A stretch of DNA of 64,000 nucleotides from Sphingobacterium gobiense (lineage in GTDB: Bacteria; Bacteroidota; Bacteroidia; Sphingobacteriales; Sphingobacteriaceae). Shown here piece after piece: positions 1-8,958 of this stretch (the first letter of the stretch is position 1; each line of letters begins with the position of its first letter). The notes beneath the pieces are model-generated. The model was given only the letters and a program-made list of their open reading frames with translations, ran no database searches and was not told where the DNA came from. The stretch spans positions 992,001-1,056,000 of the forward strand of contig NZ_PVBS01000001.1 in NCBI RefSeq assembly GCF_002980575.1, written 5' to 3'. Position numbers and translations under genes: made by a program.

Positions 1-1
1 C

Positions 2-676
2 GAAATTTATAAGAAATCAGCTGAATTCGTAGATAATTCTTATACGAATCTAGGTCTTGAAATAAAAGACCAGCAACGAAGGTCAAAAAGTAAAATAGCC
101 TTTCTCATCATGGGGTTATTGGTAGTATTCCCCATAACGCTTTACTTTATCTTACCGCAATTTAGACAAAAGCAGAAACTAATCAGCAAAAATGTAGTAG
201 ACAAAAAAGTCGAAAAGCAGCAATTTCCTTTACCAGATAACCCCGAAGAGGAAAGCAATAAAGATCAGCCGTCAGGAATGGAAAATGAAACTTCCCCTAC
301 CGTAGTAATTTCAGATCAAATTGTCAACAAGATTATGAACCGATTGGAAGAGTTTGAAGGTAAACACCTTTATGTTAAAAGGGACATCTCTCTTTCCTAC
401 CTAGCTATTTATTGTGATACCAATGCGAAGTACCTTTCCTTTGTTATCAACTCGCAAAAGAAAAAGGACTTCTACAATTATATTAACGAGCTTCGGATTA
501 ATTACATTGCAAAAAGATTGATAAACGATCCCTATTATCGACGACTGAAAATAGCGGCTCTAACCAACGAAGCTGGCTTTTCTTCACAAAGCAAATTTGC
601 ACAAAACTTCAGAAAGGTAACAGGAATGTCTCCTTCAGAGTTTATAAAATCTATACCGGAAGAGCCAGAGGAGTAA
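2..676 (+). CDS. C-terminal part of a membrane-anchored AraC-type regulator (5' end outside window)
   Basis: The frame is open from the first bases of the window, so this is the tail of a longer protein and the ATG at 110 is probably internal. The visible part has a short helical stretch, one hydrophobic membrane segment (encoded at about 98-155), a charged linker rich in Lys, Glu and Pro, then an AraC-family DNA-binding domain of two helix-turn-helix units ending in a GMSPSEF-like motif. Bacteroidota proteins of this layout usually carry N-terminal TPR repeats in the periplasm and signal across the membrane to the cytoplasmic HTH; the TPR part is not visible here. It is convergent with the next gene, with an 11-base gap. 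Its target cannot be read from the sequence. Confidence 0.8.
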   Translation, partial: EIYKKSAEFVDNSYTNLGLEIKDQQRRSKSKIAFLIMGLLVVFPITLYFILPQFRQKQKLISKNVVDKKVEKQQFPLPDNPEEESNKDQPSGMENETSPTVVISDQIVNKIMNRLEEFEGKHLYVKRDISLSYLAIYCDTNAKYLSFVINSQKKKDFYNYINELRINYIAKRLINDPYYRRLKIAALTNEAGFSSQSKFAQNFRKVTGMSPSEFIKSIPEEPEE

Positions 677-687
677 TTTTTGCGCTA

Positions 688-1656
688 TCAAAACCGATCA
701 ATCCACTGATAAAGGTCTTCATCCGGAGGAATACAAAATGATTTCCTAAGCCGGCTTTTCTTCGTCTGCACACTGCGCACAGCCATATGGTTATAATTGG
801 CAATCTCTTTAGTGGTAAATCCTAATTTCAACAGGGCGCAAAATTTAAATTCTTCTCTCGTCATTTCGGGATTCTTCTCGCGCAACTTCTCATAAAAATC
901 TGGAAATACGTGCTTAAACATTGGTAAAAAAGCCATGTCATCATCTTTTGCCAACTTCACAACATATGCCGGAGACTTCAACGTGCCAGCTGATTTCGGT
1001 TGTTCTGAATACTGATTATTCGACAATCCCATACCACTACGTAATGCTTGATGATACAAATTCTGTATTTTTTTGTTCTTCAGCATAATAAAATAACCAT
1101 TAACAGCTAATAGCAGTACCGCCTGAACAAAAGTAATTTGTTGATTCTTACGAAAATACACCTGACTTTCCTCGACCCCATCAAACCATTCCAGATGAAA
1201 CAACTGCACGATATAGAACAGCACAAAAATCCACAGAAAAACAAAAATATTATACAGGCTATTTTTTTCGTTAAAAATGAATAAAGCAGCAAACAGAATA
1301 GCGAAGTAATACGGAGCAATTCCGTTGTGAAAACCCGCAGTAGAACAAAAGTAGAATACCATCAATGTGGCCACTACGAGTGTCGACGCCGCAATTTTTG
1401 TACTAAAATACACCCTTGTATACCACGATAACAAAAATAATGCACAGCCCACCGTAAGCAAAATCGAAAAATTAATGTGGCGTCCAAAACATAAATTCCG
1501 AAAAGCATCTGTAATAAAAATCAACGAAATTAAAAAAGCATACTGATTCATCAAACGAACCCTAACGGCTTGCAATTTATCCATATCCTCATCAATATGT
1601 CTGTTGGATATAGCACGCCAACATGTTTTAAGCAACATTGCATTCATAATCTGCAT
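688..1656 (-). CDS. Multi-pass membrane protein with C-terminal LuxR/GerE-like HTH
   Basis: A 322-residue protein with about six hydrophobic segments in residues 35-195, a charged linker, and a C-terminal region (about 260-322) that reads as a LuxR-like helix-turn-helix: a leucine-rich first helix, then GFTTKEIANYNHMAVRSVQ followed by basic residues. This suggests a membrane-tethered transcription factor, a layout seen repeatedly in Bacteroidota, but I do not recognise the specific family. Methionines at residues 1, 4, 7 and 25 are all possible starts. A substrate or signal is not apparent. It lies back to back with the end of another membrane-linked regulator, so this corner of the window holds two one-component sensors. 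Confidence 0.75.
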   Translation of the reverse strand: MQIMNAMLLKTCWRAISNRHIDEDMDKLQAVRVRLMNQYAFLISLIFITDAFRNLCFGRHINFSILLTVGCALFLLSWYTRVYFSTKIAASTLVVATLMVFYFCSTAGFHNGIAPYYFAILFAALFIFNEKNSLYNIFVFLWIFVLFYIVQLFHLEWFDGVEESQVYFRKNQQITFVQAVLLLAVNGYFIMLKNKKIQNLYHQALRSGMGLSNNQYSEQPKSAGTLKSPAYVVKLAKDDDMAFLPMFKHVFPDFYEKLREKNPEMTREEFKFCALLKLGFTTKEIANYNHMAVRSVQTKKSRLRKSFCIPPDEDLYQWIDRF

Positions 1657-1874
1657 TAAAAATTAGTTTATTTCTATTCAATATGAGGACCATTACCGGA
1701 AAAGATCCAGTAAGCGAATTTAGAGAATATCAGTAACTCTTTGAACAGATTGATGAGGTTTAAAAAAACATGTAGCGTTTCAACTACATATTTAGCACAA
1801 TTTTCCTATGTAACAACTATCCCTTCTATCTTTCTCCGTTTTGAACTTTCATTTAAGATATAAATTTCAGAAAT

Positions 1875-1907
1875 ATAATACGTAATCAGTTTTCTAAAAC
1901 GTATTAT
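1875..1907. repeat. 9-bp inverted repeat downstream of dinB
   Basis: ATAATACGT at 1875-1883 is perfectly complementary to ACGTATTAT at 1899-1907, with a 15-base spacer. It lies 28 bases beyond the dinB stop codon. There is no clear U-tract on either strand, so a terminator role is only possible. The remaining 1657-1934 spacer shows no convincing gene. Confidence 0.4.
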
Positions 1908-1934
1908 GGAGTCGCAACAATACTTAACTTGGTC

Positions 1935-3017
1935 TTAAAACAACCGCAATTGTGGGTTATGCAGTTTTTCCAAATCAGCGTCATAAAAATTAGAGATCGT
2001 CACCCCCAGAAGCCTCACCCGCTTGTCTTCCATGTCCACGTTGCCGAAAAGATCAGTTACCTGTCGGAAAATATCTTCCGCGGTATTTAGATAGAATGCA
2101 CTTGTTTTGCTTCTTGTAAGCTGGGAAAAGTTTGCAAATTTTATTTTCAGTGTAACTGTACGTCCTTGTTTGGCCCTCCCCTCTAACCTCTTTTCCAGTT
2201 TTATGCATAACGCTCCCAATTCCTTTAGCATTTCCTGCTCCTCTTTGAGATCCGTTTCAAATGTATCTTCTATACCAATTGATTTGACGATCCGATTAGG
2301 CTTCACGGGTCGATTGTCCTCTCCCCGCACCATATGATAAAAAAATTTACCTGATTTCCCGAATCGCCGAATCAACTCATTCTCCGTAAACTCCTTCAAT
2401 TCCTGTCCGGTATGTATTCCCATATTTTTCATTTTCTCAGCTGTTACTTTGCCAACTCCAAAAAATTTATCGATAGGGAGATGCTCTAAAAAAGGAATAA
2501 TTTTAGAAGGCCCGATAAACGTTAATCCGTCCGGTTTTTGATAATCCGATGCAATTTTGGTAATAAACTTGTTTGTAGACACACCTGCCGATGCAGTCAG
2601 CCCCAATTCTTCACGAATGGCTGTCTTAATTGCTTTAGCAATTTCAATGGCCGACCCTATACCTTGTTTGTCTTCTGTCACATCCAGAAAAGCTTCGTCC
2701 AGCGAAAGCGGCTCTATCAAATCCGTATATCGTCTAAAAATTGCCCGTATCTGATTGGAAATTTCCCTATACACATCAAATCGGGGTCGTGTAAAGATCA
2801 AGTGCGGACAAAGCTGTAACGCCTGTCGGGAAGACATTGCCGAGCGGACTCCATATTTCCGTGCTTCGTAACTCGCTGTCGCCACCACGCCTCTACCATC
2901 CGGCGAACCACCAACTGCAAGTGCTTTATTTCGCAATTCCGGAAAATCACGTTGCTCCACCGACGCATAAAATGCATCCATATCAATATGAATTATTTTT
3001 CGTCTCTTTTCGCTCAC
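1935..3017 (-). CDS. dinB: DNA polymerase IV (translesion Y-family polymerase)
   Basis: Y-family error-prone polymerase that bypasses DNA lesions. The N-terminal catalytic motif DMDAFYASVEQ and the second metal-binding block SLDEAFLDVT are intact, followed by the helix-hairpin-helix thumb (FFGVGKVTAEKMKNMGI) and the little-finger domain; the protein ends in a QLRLF motif that matches beta-clamp-binding tails. The frame stays open to an ATG at 3152, but the extra 45 residues do not resemble the family. A GTG at 3017 begins VSEKRRKIIHIDMDAF, as in relatives, and gives 360 residues, a normal length. The upstream stretch also contains promoter-like elements for the divergent porin gene, which supports the shorter start. 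No LexA box was recognised. Confidence 0.93.
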   Translation of the reverse strand: MSEKRRKIIHIDMDAFYASVEQRDFPELRNKALAVGGSPDGRGVVATASYEARKYGVRSAMSSRQALQLCPHLIFTRPRFDVYREISNQIRAIFRRYTDLIEPLSLDEAFLDVTEDKQGIGSAIEIAKAIKTAIREELGLTASAGVSTNKFITKIASDYQKPDGLTFIGPSKIIPFLEHLPIDKFFGVGKVTAEKMKNMGIHTGQELKEFTENELIRRFGKSGKFFYHMVRGEDNRPVKPNRIVKSIGIEDTFETDLKEEQEMLKELGALCIKLEKRLEGRAKQGRTVTLKIKFANFSQLTRSKTSAFYLNTAEDIFRQVTDLFGNVDMEDKRVRLLGVTISNFYDADLEKLHNPQLRLF

Positions 3018-3130
3018 AATTTTCTTAACTAGATTTGCACAATTCCCCCCAAATAGAAATTCCCAATTCTTTCCAAAATTAAAATGAATTTTCGTATCTA
3101 AGAATAGCGTAAAGTAAAACCAAGAAACAT

Positions 3131-3170
3131 TATCTTTGGCATTTTGCGACACGTGATAGAAATACTTTTA
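3131..3170 (+). promoter_or_regulatory. Candidate promoter for the porin-lpxB operon
   Basis: Two Bacteroidota-type -7 candidates lie ahead of the porin ATG at 3184: TATCTTTG at 3131-3138, an exact TAnnTTTG, and TACTTTTA at 3163-3170, preceded by TTTTG at 3142-3146 (16-base gap). Only one is likely to be real. Confidence 0.35.
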
Positions 3171-3183
3171 TACAACCATACGC

Positions 3184-4407
3184 ATGAACATTAAAATTAA
3201 ACTATTGCTGGTGACCGCTGGTTGCCTTTTGTTTACTATCCAAAGCCAGGCACAGGAACGAGACGATAGAGCAAACATACTGAATTTTAAGGGAATACAA
3301 TACATGAGTAACGATTCTTTGTTTTATACCAACTTTAGATTTCGTATGCAAAACAGAGCTGGATTCAGCAACGTGCTGGACAATATCGATAATGGATCAT
3401 TTGACGCGCGTGTCCGGCGGTTACGTTTGCGGATGGACGGTTACATTTATACGCCTAAAATATCGTACTCCGTTCAACTGGCCTTTACAAGAGGTGATCA
3501 GGATTTCGATGATAGCGGTATTCCAAATATCGTACGTGATGCTGTAGTTTTCTATAATTTTACGGATAATTTCTGGGTATCTTTCGGACAAAACAAATTA
3601 CCAGGAAACCGTCAACGGGTCAACTCCTCGGGTCAATTACAATTTGCCGACCGGTCATTGGTCAATAGTAGATTCACGGTCGACCGGGATTTCGGGATGA
3701 CCTTCCACTACACAAATAAAATCGGTCAGGTGCCCTTCAATGCTAAAGCAGCTGTTTCCACAGGAGAGGGACGGGCCGCGCTGGGTAGCGATAACGGTCT
3801 AGCCTATACTGGACGTATGGAATTTTTACCTTTTGGGGAATTCACAAATGAGGGCGACTACTCGGAAGGAGATATTGAGCGCGAAGAAACGCCTAAGCTC
3901 TCGTTAGGAGGTGGTTATAGCTATAATGACCGGACAACACGAGAAGGCGGGCAACTCGGCAGGTATGTAAAAAATCCGTTTACGCTCAAAACGTCTTTTG
4001 CAGACGCTATTTTTAAATATCAGGGCTTTGCATATCAGGTAGAATATATGCGACGTGATGTCGATAATCCGTTCAACATTGTCGATGATCAATTTAATCA
4101 AGTGGATGGTCCAGAAGAAGAAGAAACCTACGCCCAGAAGGGATGGGGAGTGAATCAGCAAGCATCTTATCTCCTCAATAAAGGATATGAAGTTGCTACG
4201 CGCTATACGCATATAAAACCGCATCAGCAGCTGCGGAATTACGAAGATCAGCTCGATGTTATCGAACTGGGATTGACCAAATATATGAAAGCACATCGGC
4301 TCAAGTTCCAATTAAATGCAAATTACACCGTGCCAAATGGGGACTTTAGCAATAATAGTAGCAAAAACGCTTGGGGAGGAATGTTCCAGATTGAACTGGG
4401 GATATAA
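3184..4407 (+). CDS. Outer-membrane porin, Porin_O_P (phosphate-selective) family
   Basis: A 407-residue protein with a clear signal peptide (about 1-24, ending SQAQ) and the alternating hydrophobic/aromatic strand pattern of a beta barrel. The N-terminal region (GIQYMSNDSLFYTNFRFRMQ) and the conserved block around residues 115-170 (FGQNKLPGNRQRV, then FGMTF) match the Porin_O_P family. Such porins form 16-strand channels for small anions; whether this one prefers phosphate cannot be told. It ends 12 bases before lpxB in the same direction, so the two are probably cotranscribed, which joins two outer-membrane functions. Confidence 0.85.
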   Translation: MNIKIKLLLVTAGCLLFTIQSQAQERDDRANILNFKGIQYMSNDSLFYTNFRFRMQNRAGFSNVLDNIDNGSFDARVRRLRLRMDGYIYTPKISYSVQLAFTRGDQDFDDSGIPNIVRDAVVFYNFTDNFWVSFGQNKLPGNRQRVNSSGQLQFADRSLVNSRFTVDRDFGMTFHYTNKIGQVPFNAKAAVSTGEGRAALGSDNGLAYTGRMEFLPFGEFTNEGDYSEGDIEREETPKLSLGGGYSYNDRTTREGGQLGRYVKNPFTLKTSFADAIFKYQGFAYQVEYMRRDVDNPFNIVDDQFNQVDGPEEEETYAQKGWGVNQQASYLLNKGYEVATRYTHIKPHQQLRNYEDQLDVIELGLTKYMKAHRLKFQLNANYTVPNGDFSNNSSKNAWGGMFQIELGI

Positions 4408-4419
4408 AAAGTAAAGATC

Positions 4420-5541
4420 ATGAAATATTATCTTATTGCAGGAGAAACTTCTGGAGATCTGCACGGTGCTAATTTAATCAAAGCCTTAAAAAAAGAAGAT
4501 TCAGAGGCTAGTTTCCGTATAGTGGGCGGAGATCAAATGTGCAAGGCATCTGGAGAAACACCATTGATACATACATCGAAAATGGCATTCATGGGATTTG
4601 TAGAGGTTATCAAAAATCTCGGAAAAATCCAGAAGAATTTAAAACTGGTAAAAGAGGATATCACTGAGGAAAATCCGGACACTTTAATTTTGGTAGACTT
4701 TCCCGGATTTAATCTTAAAATCGCAGAATTTGCTAAAAAGCGTGGTATTCGTGTTTGCTACTATATCTCTCCTAAAATCTGGGCATGGAATCAAGGTCGA
4801 GTGCATAAAATCAAGAGAGTCGTTGATCATATGTTTTGTATTCTTCCTTTTGAGGTTGATTTCTACAAAAAATACAATTATGTTGTAGATTATGTTGGCA
4901 ACCCCTTACTGGACGCGATAAGTCAGCATACGTTCAACTCCGCTTTCAAGCAAGATAATGAACTCAACGAACGTCCAATTATTGCCTTACTTCCGGGGAG
5001 TCGAAAAATGGAAATCGAAAAACTTTTGCCGGTTATGGTTGATCTATATTATCTTTTCCCGGCACATCAGCTCGTCATCGCGGGCGCACCCAATTTTGAT
5101 GAAGACTACTACCGGCAATATACTGGTGATTTACCAATAAAAGTCGTTTTCCAACAAACCTATGATCTTCTCAAACATGCCGAAGCCGCCGTAGTGACGA
5201 GTGGTACTGCTACGCTTGAAGCCGGCATTTTAAAAGTGCCGCAGGTCGTCGTCTACAAAGCCAATAAACTTACGGTATTTTTAGCTCGTCGTTTGGTGAA
5301 AGTTGAGTTCATTTCTCTAGTAAACTTGATTAACGGCTTTCTATCTGTTCGGGAGTTTATTCAGGAAGAATGCGATACCCGTACGATCGCCGACGAACTT
5401 GGTGAGCTGATAACAAATAAGGAACACCGCGCGAGTGTATTGGAGAATTATGATGTATTAGCTGAGAAACTTGGATCTCCCGGAGCGTCGGAAAAAGCGG
5501 CAAAACTTATTGTTCAATATTCGTCTGGTGGGACAAACTAA
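4420..5541 (+). CDS. lpxB: Lipid-A-disaccharide synthase
   Basis: Glycosyltransferase family 19 enzyme that joins UDP-2,3-diacylglucosamine and lipid X to make the lipid A disaccharide, acting at the inner face of the cytoplasmic membrane. The start MKYYLIAGETSGDLHGANL and the internal motifs YISPKIWAWNQGR, PFEVDFY, GNPLLD and LLPGSRKMEIE are diagnostic. The 373-residue length is normal. It follows the porin gene by 12 bases. It indicates a Gram-negative cell with lipid A. Confidence 0.96.
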   Translation: MKYYLIAGETSGDLHGANLIKALKKEDSEASFRIVGGDQMCKASGETPLIHTSKMAFMGFVEVIKNLGKIQKNLKLVKEDITEENPDTLILVDFPGFNLKIAEFAKKRGIRVCYYISPKIWAWNQGRVHKIKRVVDHMFCILPFEVDFYKKYNYVVDYVGNPLLDAISQHTFNSAFKQDNELNERPIIALLPGSRKMEIEKLLPVMVDLYYLFPAHQLVIAGAPNFDEDYYRQYTGDLPIKVVFQQTYDLLKHAEAAVVTSGTATLEAGILKVPQVVVYKANKLTVFLARRLVKVEFISLVNLINGFLSVREFIQEECDTRTIADELGELITNKEHRASVLENYDVLAEKLGSPGASEKAAKLIVQYSSGGTN

Positions 5542-5594
5542 ACTATTTACCTTTTTGTTATTCCAATATAATGTATATAGCGTACGTAAATAGT
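5542..5594. repeat. 9-bp inverted repeat between lpxB and the next gene
   Basis: ACTATTTAC at 5542-5550 is complementary to GTAAATAGT at 5586-5594, enclosing 35 bases just before the next ATG at 5602. It could be a regulatory or leader structure; no U-tract follows, so it is a poor terminator. Confidence 0.3.
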
Positions 5595-5601
5595 AAAAGT
5601 C

Positions 5602-6243
5602 ATGAAATTAACCCACATATTAAGTATAACCTTGCTCTTCCTAGGCGTTTCCTTCCTATCGATCGGATATGCGCAAGAGGAACATATCGGCAAATTAGAA
5701 TTAGGCAAGAAGAAAAAGAGAACATTTAACAGCCGCGATTCTTCGGCAGTTATCTATATTGATACACTTATCATGAAAGACCGATCATCTTTGCAGTTTT
5801 ATGGAAAAAAAGACGTCAAACTGGTCATAAAGCATGCGGAAATAGGGAAAGGTGCATTTATTAGCGGTATGGGCGGACGAAACAATGCTTCGGACTTCGA
5901 TATCGACATCAACCTTAAAAAATTGGGTTCGTTATATGTTATTGCCCGTGGTCAAGATGCCATGAACGGCACGAAGACCGATCCGAATGGCGACGGTGGA
6001 AATGTGAATTTCAAATACGATCCGAGTGGGATTATACCTCAGGCAGAAGATAAAAAACAAGCGAATTACGTTTATATCGATGTCTCTGCCGGTGGTCGCG
6101 CAATCAATCCTGTTTCTGACTTAAACCAGATTTACTCACGAATAGCCATGTCTGCTCCTGGTCTTCGTGGCATACCACAAGGGCAAGTTTACTCTGGCTC
6201 TCCGGGTAAAGAAGGGAAGGCTGTTATTACAGAAAGTAAATAA
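5602..6243 (+). CDS. Secreted protein of unknown function
   Basis: A 213-residue protein with a signal peptide (about 1-24, ending GYAQ), then a short Lys-rich stretch and an Asp/Gly/Asn-rich body. The region 70-130 has alternating short strands (VKLVIKHAEIGKGAFI, then DFDIDINLKKLGSLYVIA) that look like a right-handed beta-helix or other stacked beta structure. A YVYIDVSAGGRAIN segment and a Gly/Pro-rich C-terminus follow. I do not recognise the family and give no function. It is codirectional with lpxB, 60 bases downstream, and precedes a convergent operon. Confidence 0.7.
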   Translation: MKLTHILSITLLFLGVSFLSIGYAQEEHIGKLELGKKKKRTFNSRDSSAVIYIDTLIMKDRSSLQFYGKKDVKLVIKHAEIGKGAFISGMGGRNNASDFDIDINLKKLGSLYVIARGQDAMNGTKTDPNGDGGNVNFKYDPSGIIPQAEDKKQANYVYIDVSAGGRAINPVSDLNQIYSRIAMSAPGLRGIPQGQVYSGSPGKEGKAVITESK

Positions 6244-6385
6244 CCTTTGTAAGGTTAATGATGGAATATTCAATTGCATGAAAACTCCCTTAACATCCAA
6301 TGTCGCATCCGGATTTTTGACAATTGTAGAAATCTATCCTTAGCACTTCCCTCCCTGTCAAACATCCGAAGCGACGAGCTTTTTG

Positions 6386-6410
6386 CTTCTTTTTCGCGGG
6401 GAAAAAGAAG
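6386..6410. terminator. Hairpin between convergent genes, possible weak terminator
   Basis: CTTCTTTTTC at 6386-6395 pairs with GAAAAAGAAG at 6401-6410 around a 5-base loop. It lies five bases beyond the stop of the minus-strand M16 gene and about 140 bases past the plus-strand gene. The arms are A/T-heavy and no separate U-tract follows, so termination is uncertain. Confidence 0.35.
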
Positions 6411-6415
6411 AAAGA

Positions 6416-7717
6416 TTAATTATTTCTCCCTACTACAATCTTAAGCAAATTATTGTAATCAAAATACGTATTGGCGATACGCTGCACATCTGCGGCGGTC
6501 ATGTTACGGATGATTTCATTATAACGTGTATAATAGGATATATCGAGTCCATAGAAATACACCGCTTTAAATTTATCAGCATGTGAAAATACAGATTCGA
6601 TAGATCCTAAAACTGAACCCAAAATATAATTTTTTACTAATGCTATCTCTTCCTCAGGAGCTGCTGTCTCACGCAAAATAGTAAACTCTTTTTCTATTTC
6701 CACTAGTGTTGCTTGTGTACTGTCGACACCGACCTCCGTAGCAATGGTAAAGAATCCGGTATGTTGTAAGCTCGCAAAGGCGGATCCGATGCTATAGGTG
6801 AACCCCTTGTCTTCACGGATGTTTCGCATTAAACGTGAACCAAAATACCCGCCGAGAAGGGTATTAACAAATTGGATAGCTGGAAAATCGGGATGCACCC
6901 GGTTAATGGTGGGTATACCCAAACGGATAGCTGACTGCAAGGCGTCCGCGCGCGTTTCCATAACTGTTGATGGTACAAAAACGGGAAATTTAGGTGCCAC
7001 AATGCTATTTGTATCCACAGTGTTTGCCCATTGGACATCAAAAAGCGCCCGTACGTGCTTTAAAACATCATCAGTGATATTTCCCGATAAAATCAACGTA
7101 CAGTTTTGAGGCTGTATCTGTTTCTGATACAGCGCAATCAAATCGTCTCTGTTCAGCTTATCATAAGCTTCTTCCGTCGGAACCCGTCCATATCTACTTT
7201 CTCCAAACAAGTTCTTGAAAAATAGCCGACGTGCGACATATTCATTTTTTTGCAACGAGATCTGTAATGTCTGCTTATTGTTACGAATATAGGTTTCCAG
7301 TTCTTCCTCTGGAAAAATAGCCGCACTCAATATATCGTGCACAACCGGTAAAACCGCATTTAAATGTTTATTCAACGAATAGAGTGTTAGTGCAGTTTGG
7401 TCAAAGCTATATTCTGGCATGAGATACGCACCATAAAAATCTATCTCTTCGGCTATCTGTGCACCCGTCCGTGTTTTCGTACCTTCTTTTAGCATATGGC
7501 TGGCACAGGTATGAAGAAGGGAATCTTCCGAGCCATCGAATATATTCTGAAAGATAAACTCAGCCTTTATCAACTCTTGCGTCGGCGCTCTGAAAATAAA
7601 AACCCTTACTCCGTTGTCAAAAATCACTTCATCCGGTCGAATAAGGTCGATATCCTGTATTTCATGACGTGAAGGTGCTTCGGCTCTATCCAGCATGTTG
7701 TTGTCGTTCTTTAGCAT
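6416..7717 (-). CDS. M16-family zinc-peptidase homologue lacking the HxxEH motif
   Basis: A 433-residue pitrilysin/M16-fold protein. The beta-strand DEVIFDNGVRVFIF and the C-terminal half with GYFGSRLMRNIREDKGFTYSIGSAF (the R/Y substrate-binding block) are typical. Where active members have HxxEH, this one reads HTCASHMLKEG at residues 69-79, so the zinc-binding glutamate and paired histidines are not in register and the subunit is probably non-catalytic. Its start overlaps the end of the upstream active M16 gene by 32 bases (an alternative ATG at 7696 overlaps by 11), as expected for obligate partners. No signal peptide is visible, so a cytoplasmic location is likely. In M16B pairs the inactive subunit completes the substrate chamber. 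Confidence 0.88.
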   Translation of the reverse strand: MLKNDNNMLDRAEAPSRHEIQDIDLIRPDEVIFDNGVRVFIFRAPTQELIKAEFIFQNIFDGSEDSLLHTCASHMLKEGTKTRTGAQIAEEIDFYGAYLMPEYSFDQTALTLYSLNKHLNAVLPVVHDILSAAIFPEEELETYIRNNKQTLQISLQKNEYVARRLFFKNLFGESRYGRVPTEEAYDKLNRDDLIALYQKQIQPQNCTLILSGNITDDVLKHVRALFDVQWANTVDTNSIVAPKFPVFVPSTVMETRADALQSAIRLGIPTINRVHPDFPAIQFVNTLLGGYFGSRLMRNIREDKGFTYSIGSAFASLQHTGFFTIATEVGVDSTQATLVEIEKEFTILRETAAPEEEIALVKNYILGSVLGSIESVFSHADKFKAVYFYGLDISYYTRYNEIIRNMTAADVQRIANTYFDYNNLLKIVVGRNN

Positions 7718-8942
7718 AATAAATTAGGGTAGATGAATTTTCTGGAATAAAAATTTCTCGCGCCATCCGTTGAATATCATCTGGTGTTATGGCGAGGTAT
7801 TTATCCACTTCTTCGTTATACCAATCTGCGCTTCCTAGTGCTTCAAAAAAAGCAAGATTCATTGCTTTATCCAAAATTGAAAGCTCCGCAAATACCATCG
7901 TTGATTCTATCTTGTTTTTCACCTTTTGTAGCTCTGTTTCTTTCATCAGCTCGGTTTTCAGTATGTCGAGCTGTTTCCATAACGATGCTTCTGCCTTGGC
8001 CATATCTACCTGAGCTAATGGTTTCCCTTCAATCACAATAAGATTCGGATCGATAGAACCACAGACGTAAGCATTTACCTCGCTAAACAAGGGTTGATCT
8101 TTCACTAGCGCCCTGTAAAGTCGAGAAGAATTTCCACGCGATAGTATATCGGATAATAAATCCATTACGGGATAATCGGGATGGATACGCCCGAGACCAT
8201 GAAATGCAATGTAGATGCTGTTTACCGGCACATCTGAGTATACTTCTTCTCGTCGTGGAGCTAACTGTTTCGGTTCTTGGGGTAACCTTCTTTCGGGTTT
8301 CTGACGCGCAGGGATATTAGCAAACCATTTTTCGGCTAACGTTTTTACTTGATTAAATGATACATCTCCCGAGACTACCATAATAGCATTACTTGGGACA
8401 TAATGCTTGAAGAAAAACGCTTTTACATCCTCCATTGTTGCATCCTCGATATGGCGGAGCTCCTTGCCTATCGTAGCCCAGCGATAGGGATGTTCCTTGT
8501 AGGCAAGGGGACGCAAACGTAACCAAACATCACCATAAGGTTGGTTGAGGTAGCGTTGTTTAAATTCCTCACATACGACATTTCTTTGCACTTCTAGACT
8601 TTCCTCGCTAAAAGCTAGACTCAACATACGATCACTTTCTAGCCAAAATGCAGTTTCCAGATTAGCAGACGGCAGCGTAATATAATAATTGGTTATATCG
8701 TTGCTTGTAAAAGCATTGTTTTCTCCGCCGACTTCCTGCAAGGGCGTATCATAGTTAGGGATATTGACAGAACCTCCAAACATCAGATGCTCGAAAAGAT
8801 GAGCAAATCCGGTTTTATCGGGCGATTCATCCCGTGCACCCACATCATATAATATATTCACACAGGCCATCGCTGTGGTATGGTCTTCATGTACCAATAC
8901 ACGTAAGCCATTATCAAGTGTAAATCGCTGATAATTAATCAT
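7686..8942 (-). CDS. M16-family zinc metallopeptidase, catalytic subunit
   Basis: A 418-residue pitrilysin-family peptidase. The inverted zinc motif HLFEH is present at residues 48-52 (FAHLFEHLMFGG), with the downstream acidic ligand in the VVCEEF block (Glu125/126), about 74 residues away as in the family. It starts directly with the strand FTLDNGLRVLVHED and lacks an export signal, so it probably degrades peptides in the cytoplasm. It follows hemF by 16 bases and overlaps the gene for its inactive partner, suggesting one transcript gpsA-hemF-M16-M16. Confidence 0.93.
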   Translation of the reverse strand: MINYQRFTLDNGLRVLVHEDHTTAMACVNILYDVGARDESPDKTGFAHLFEHLMFGGSVNIPNYDTPLQEVGGENNAFTSNDITNYYITLPSANLETAFWLESDRMLSLAFSEESLEVQRNVVCEEFKQRYLNQPYGDVWLRLRPLAYKEHPYRWATIGKELRHIEDATMEDVKAFFFKHYVPSNAIMVVSGDVSFNQVKTLAEKWFANIPARQKPERRLPQEPKQLAPRREEVYSDVPVNSIYIAFHGLGRIHPDYPVMDLLSDILSRGNSSRLYRALVKDQPLFSEVNAYVCGSIDPNLIVIEGKPLAQVDMAKAEASLWKQLDILKTELMKETELQKVKNKIESTMVFAELSILDKAMNLAFFEALGSADWYNEEVDKYLAITPDDIQRMAREIFIPENSSTLIYYAKERQQHAG

Positions 8943-8958
8943 AAATCACTATTACAGG

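Noticed and set aside
3904-4311. A 135-codon frame antisense to the porin
   Set aside because: Shadow of a good beta-barrel gene; no start signal or family features.
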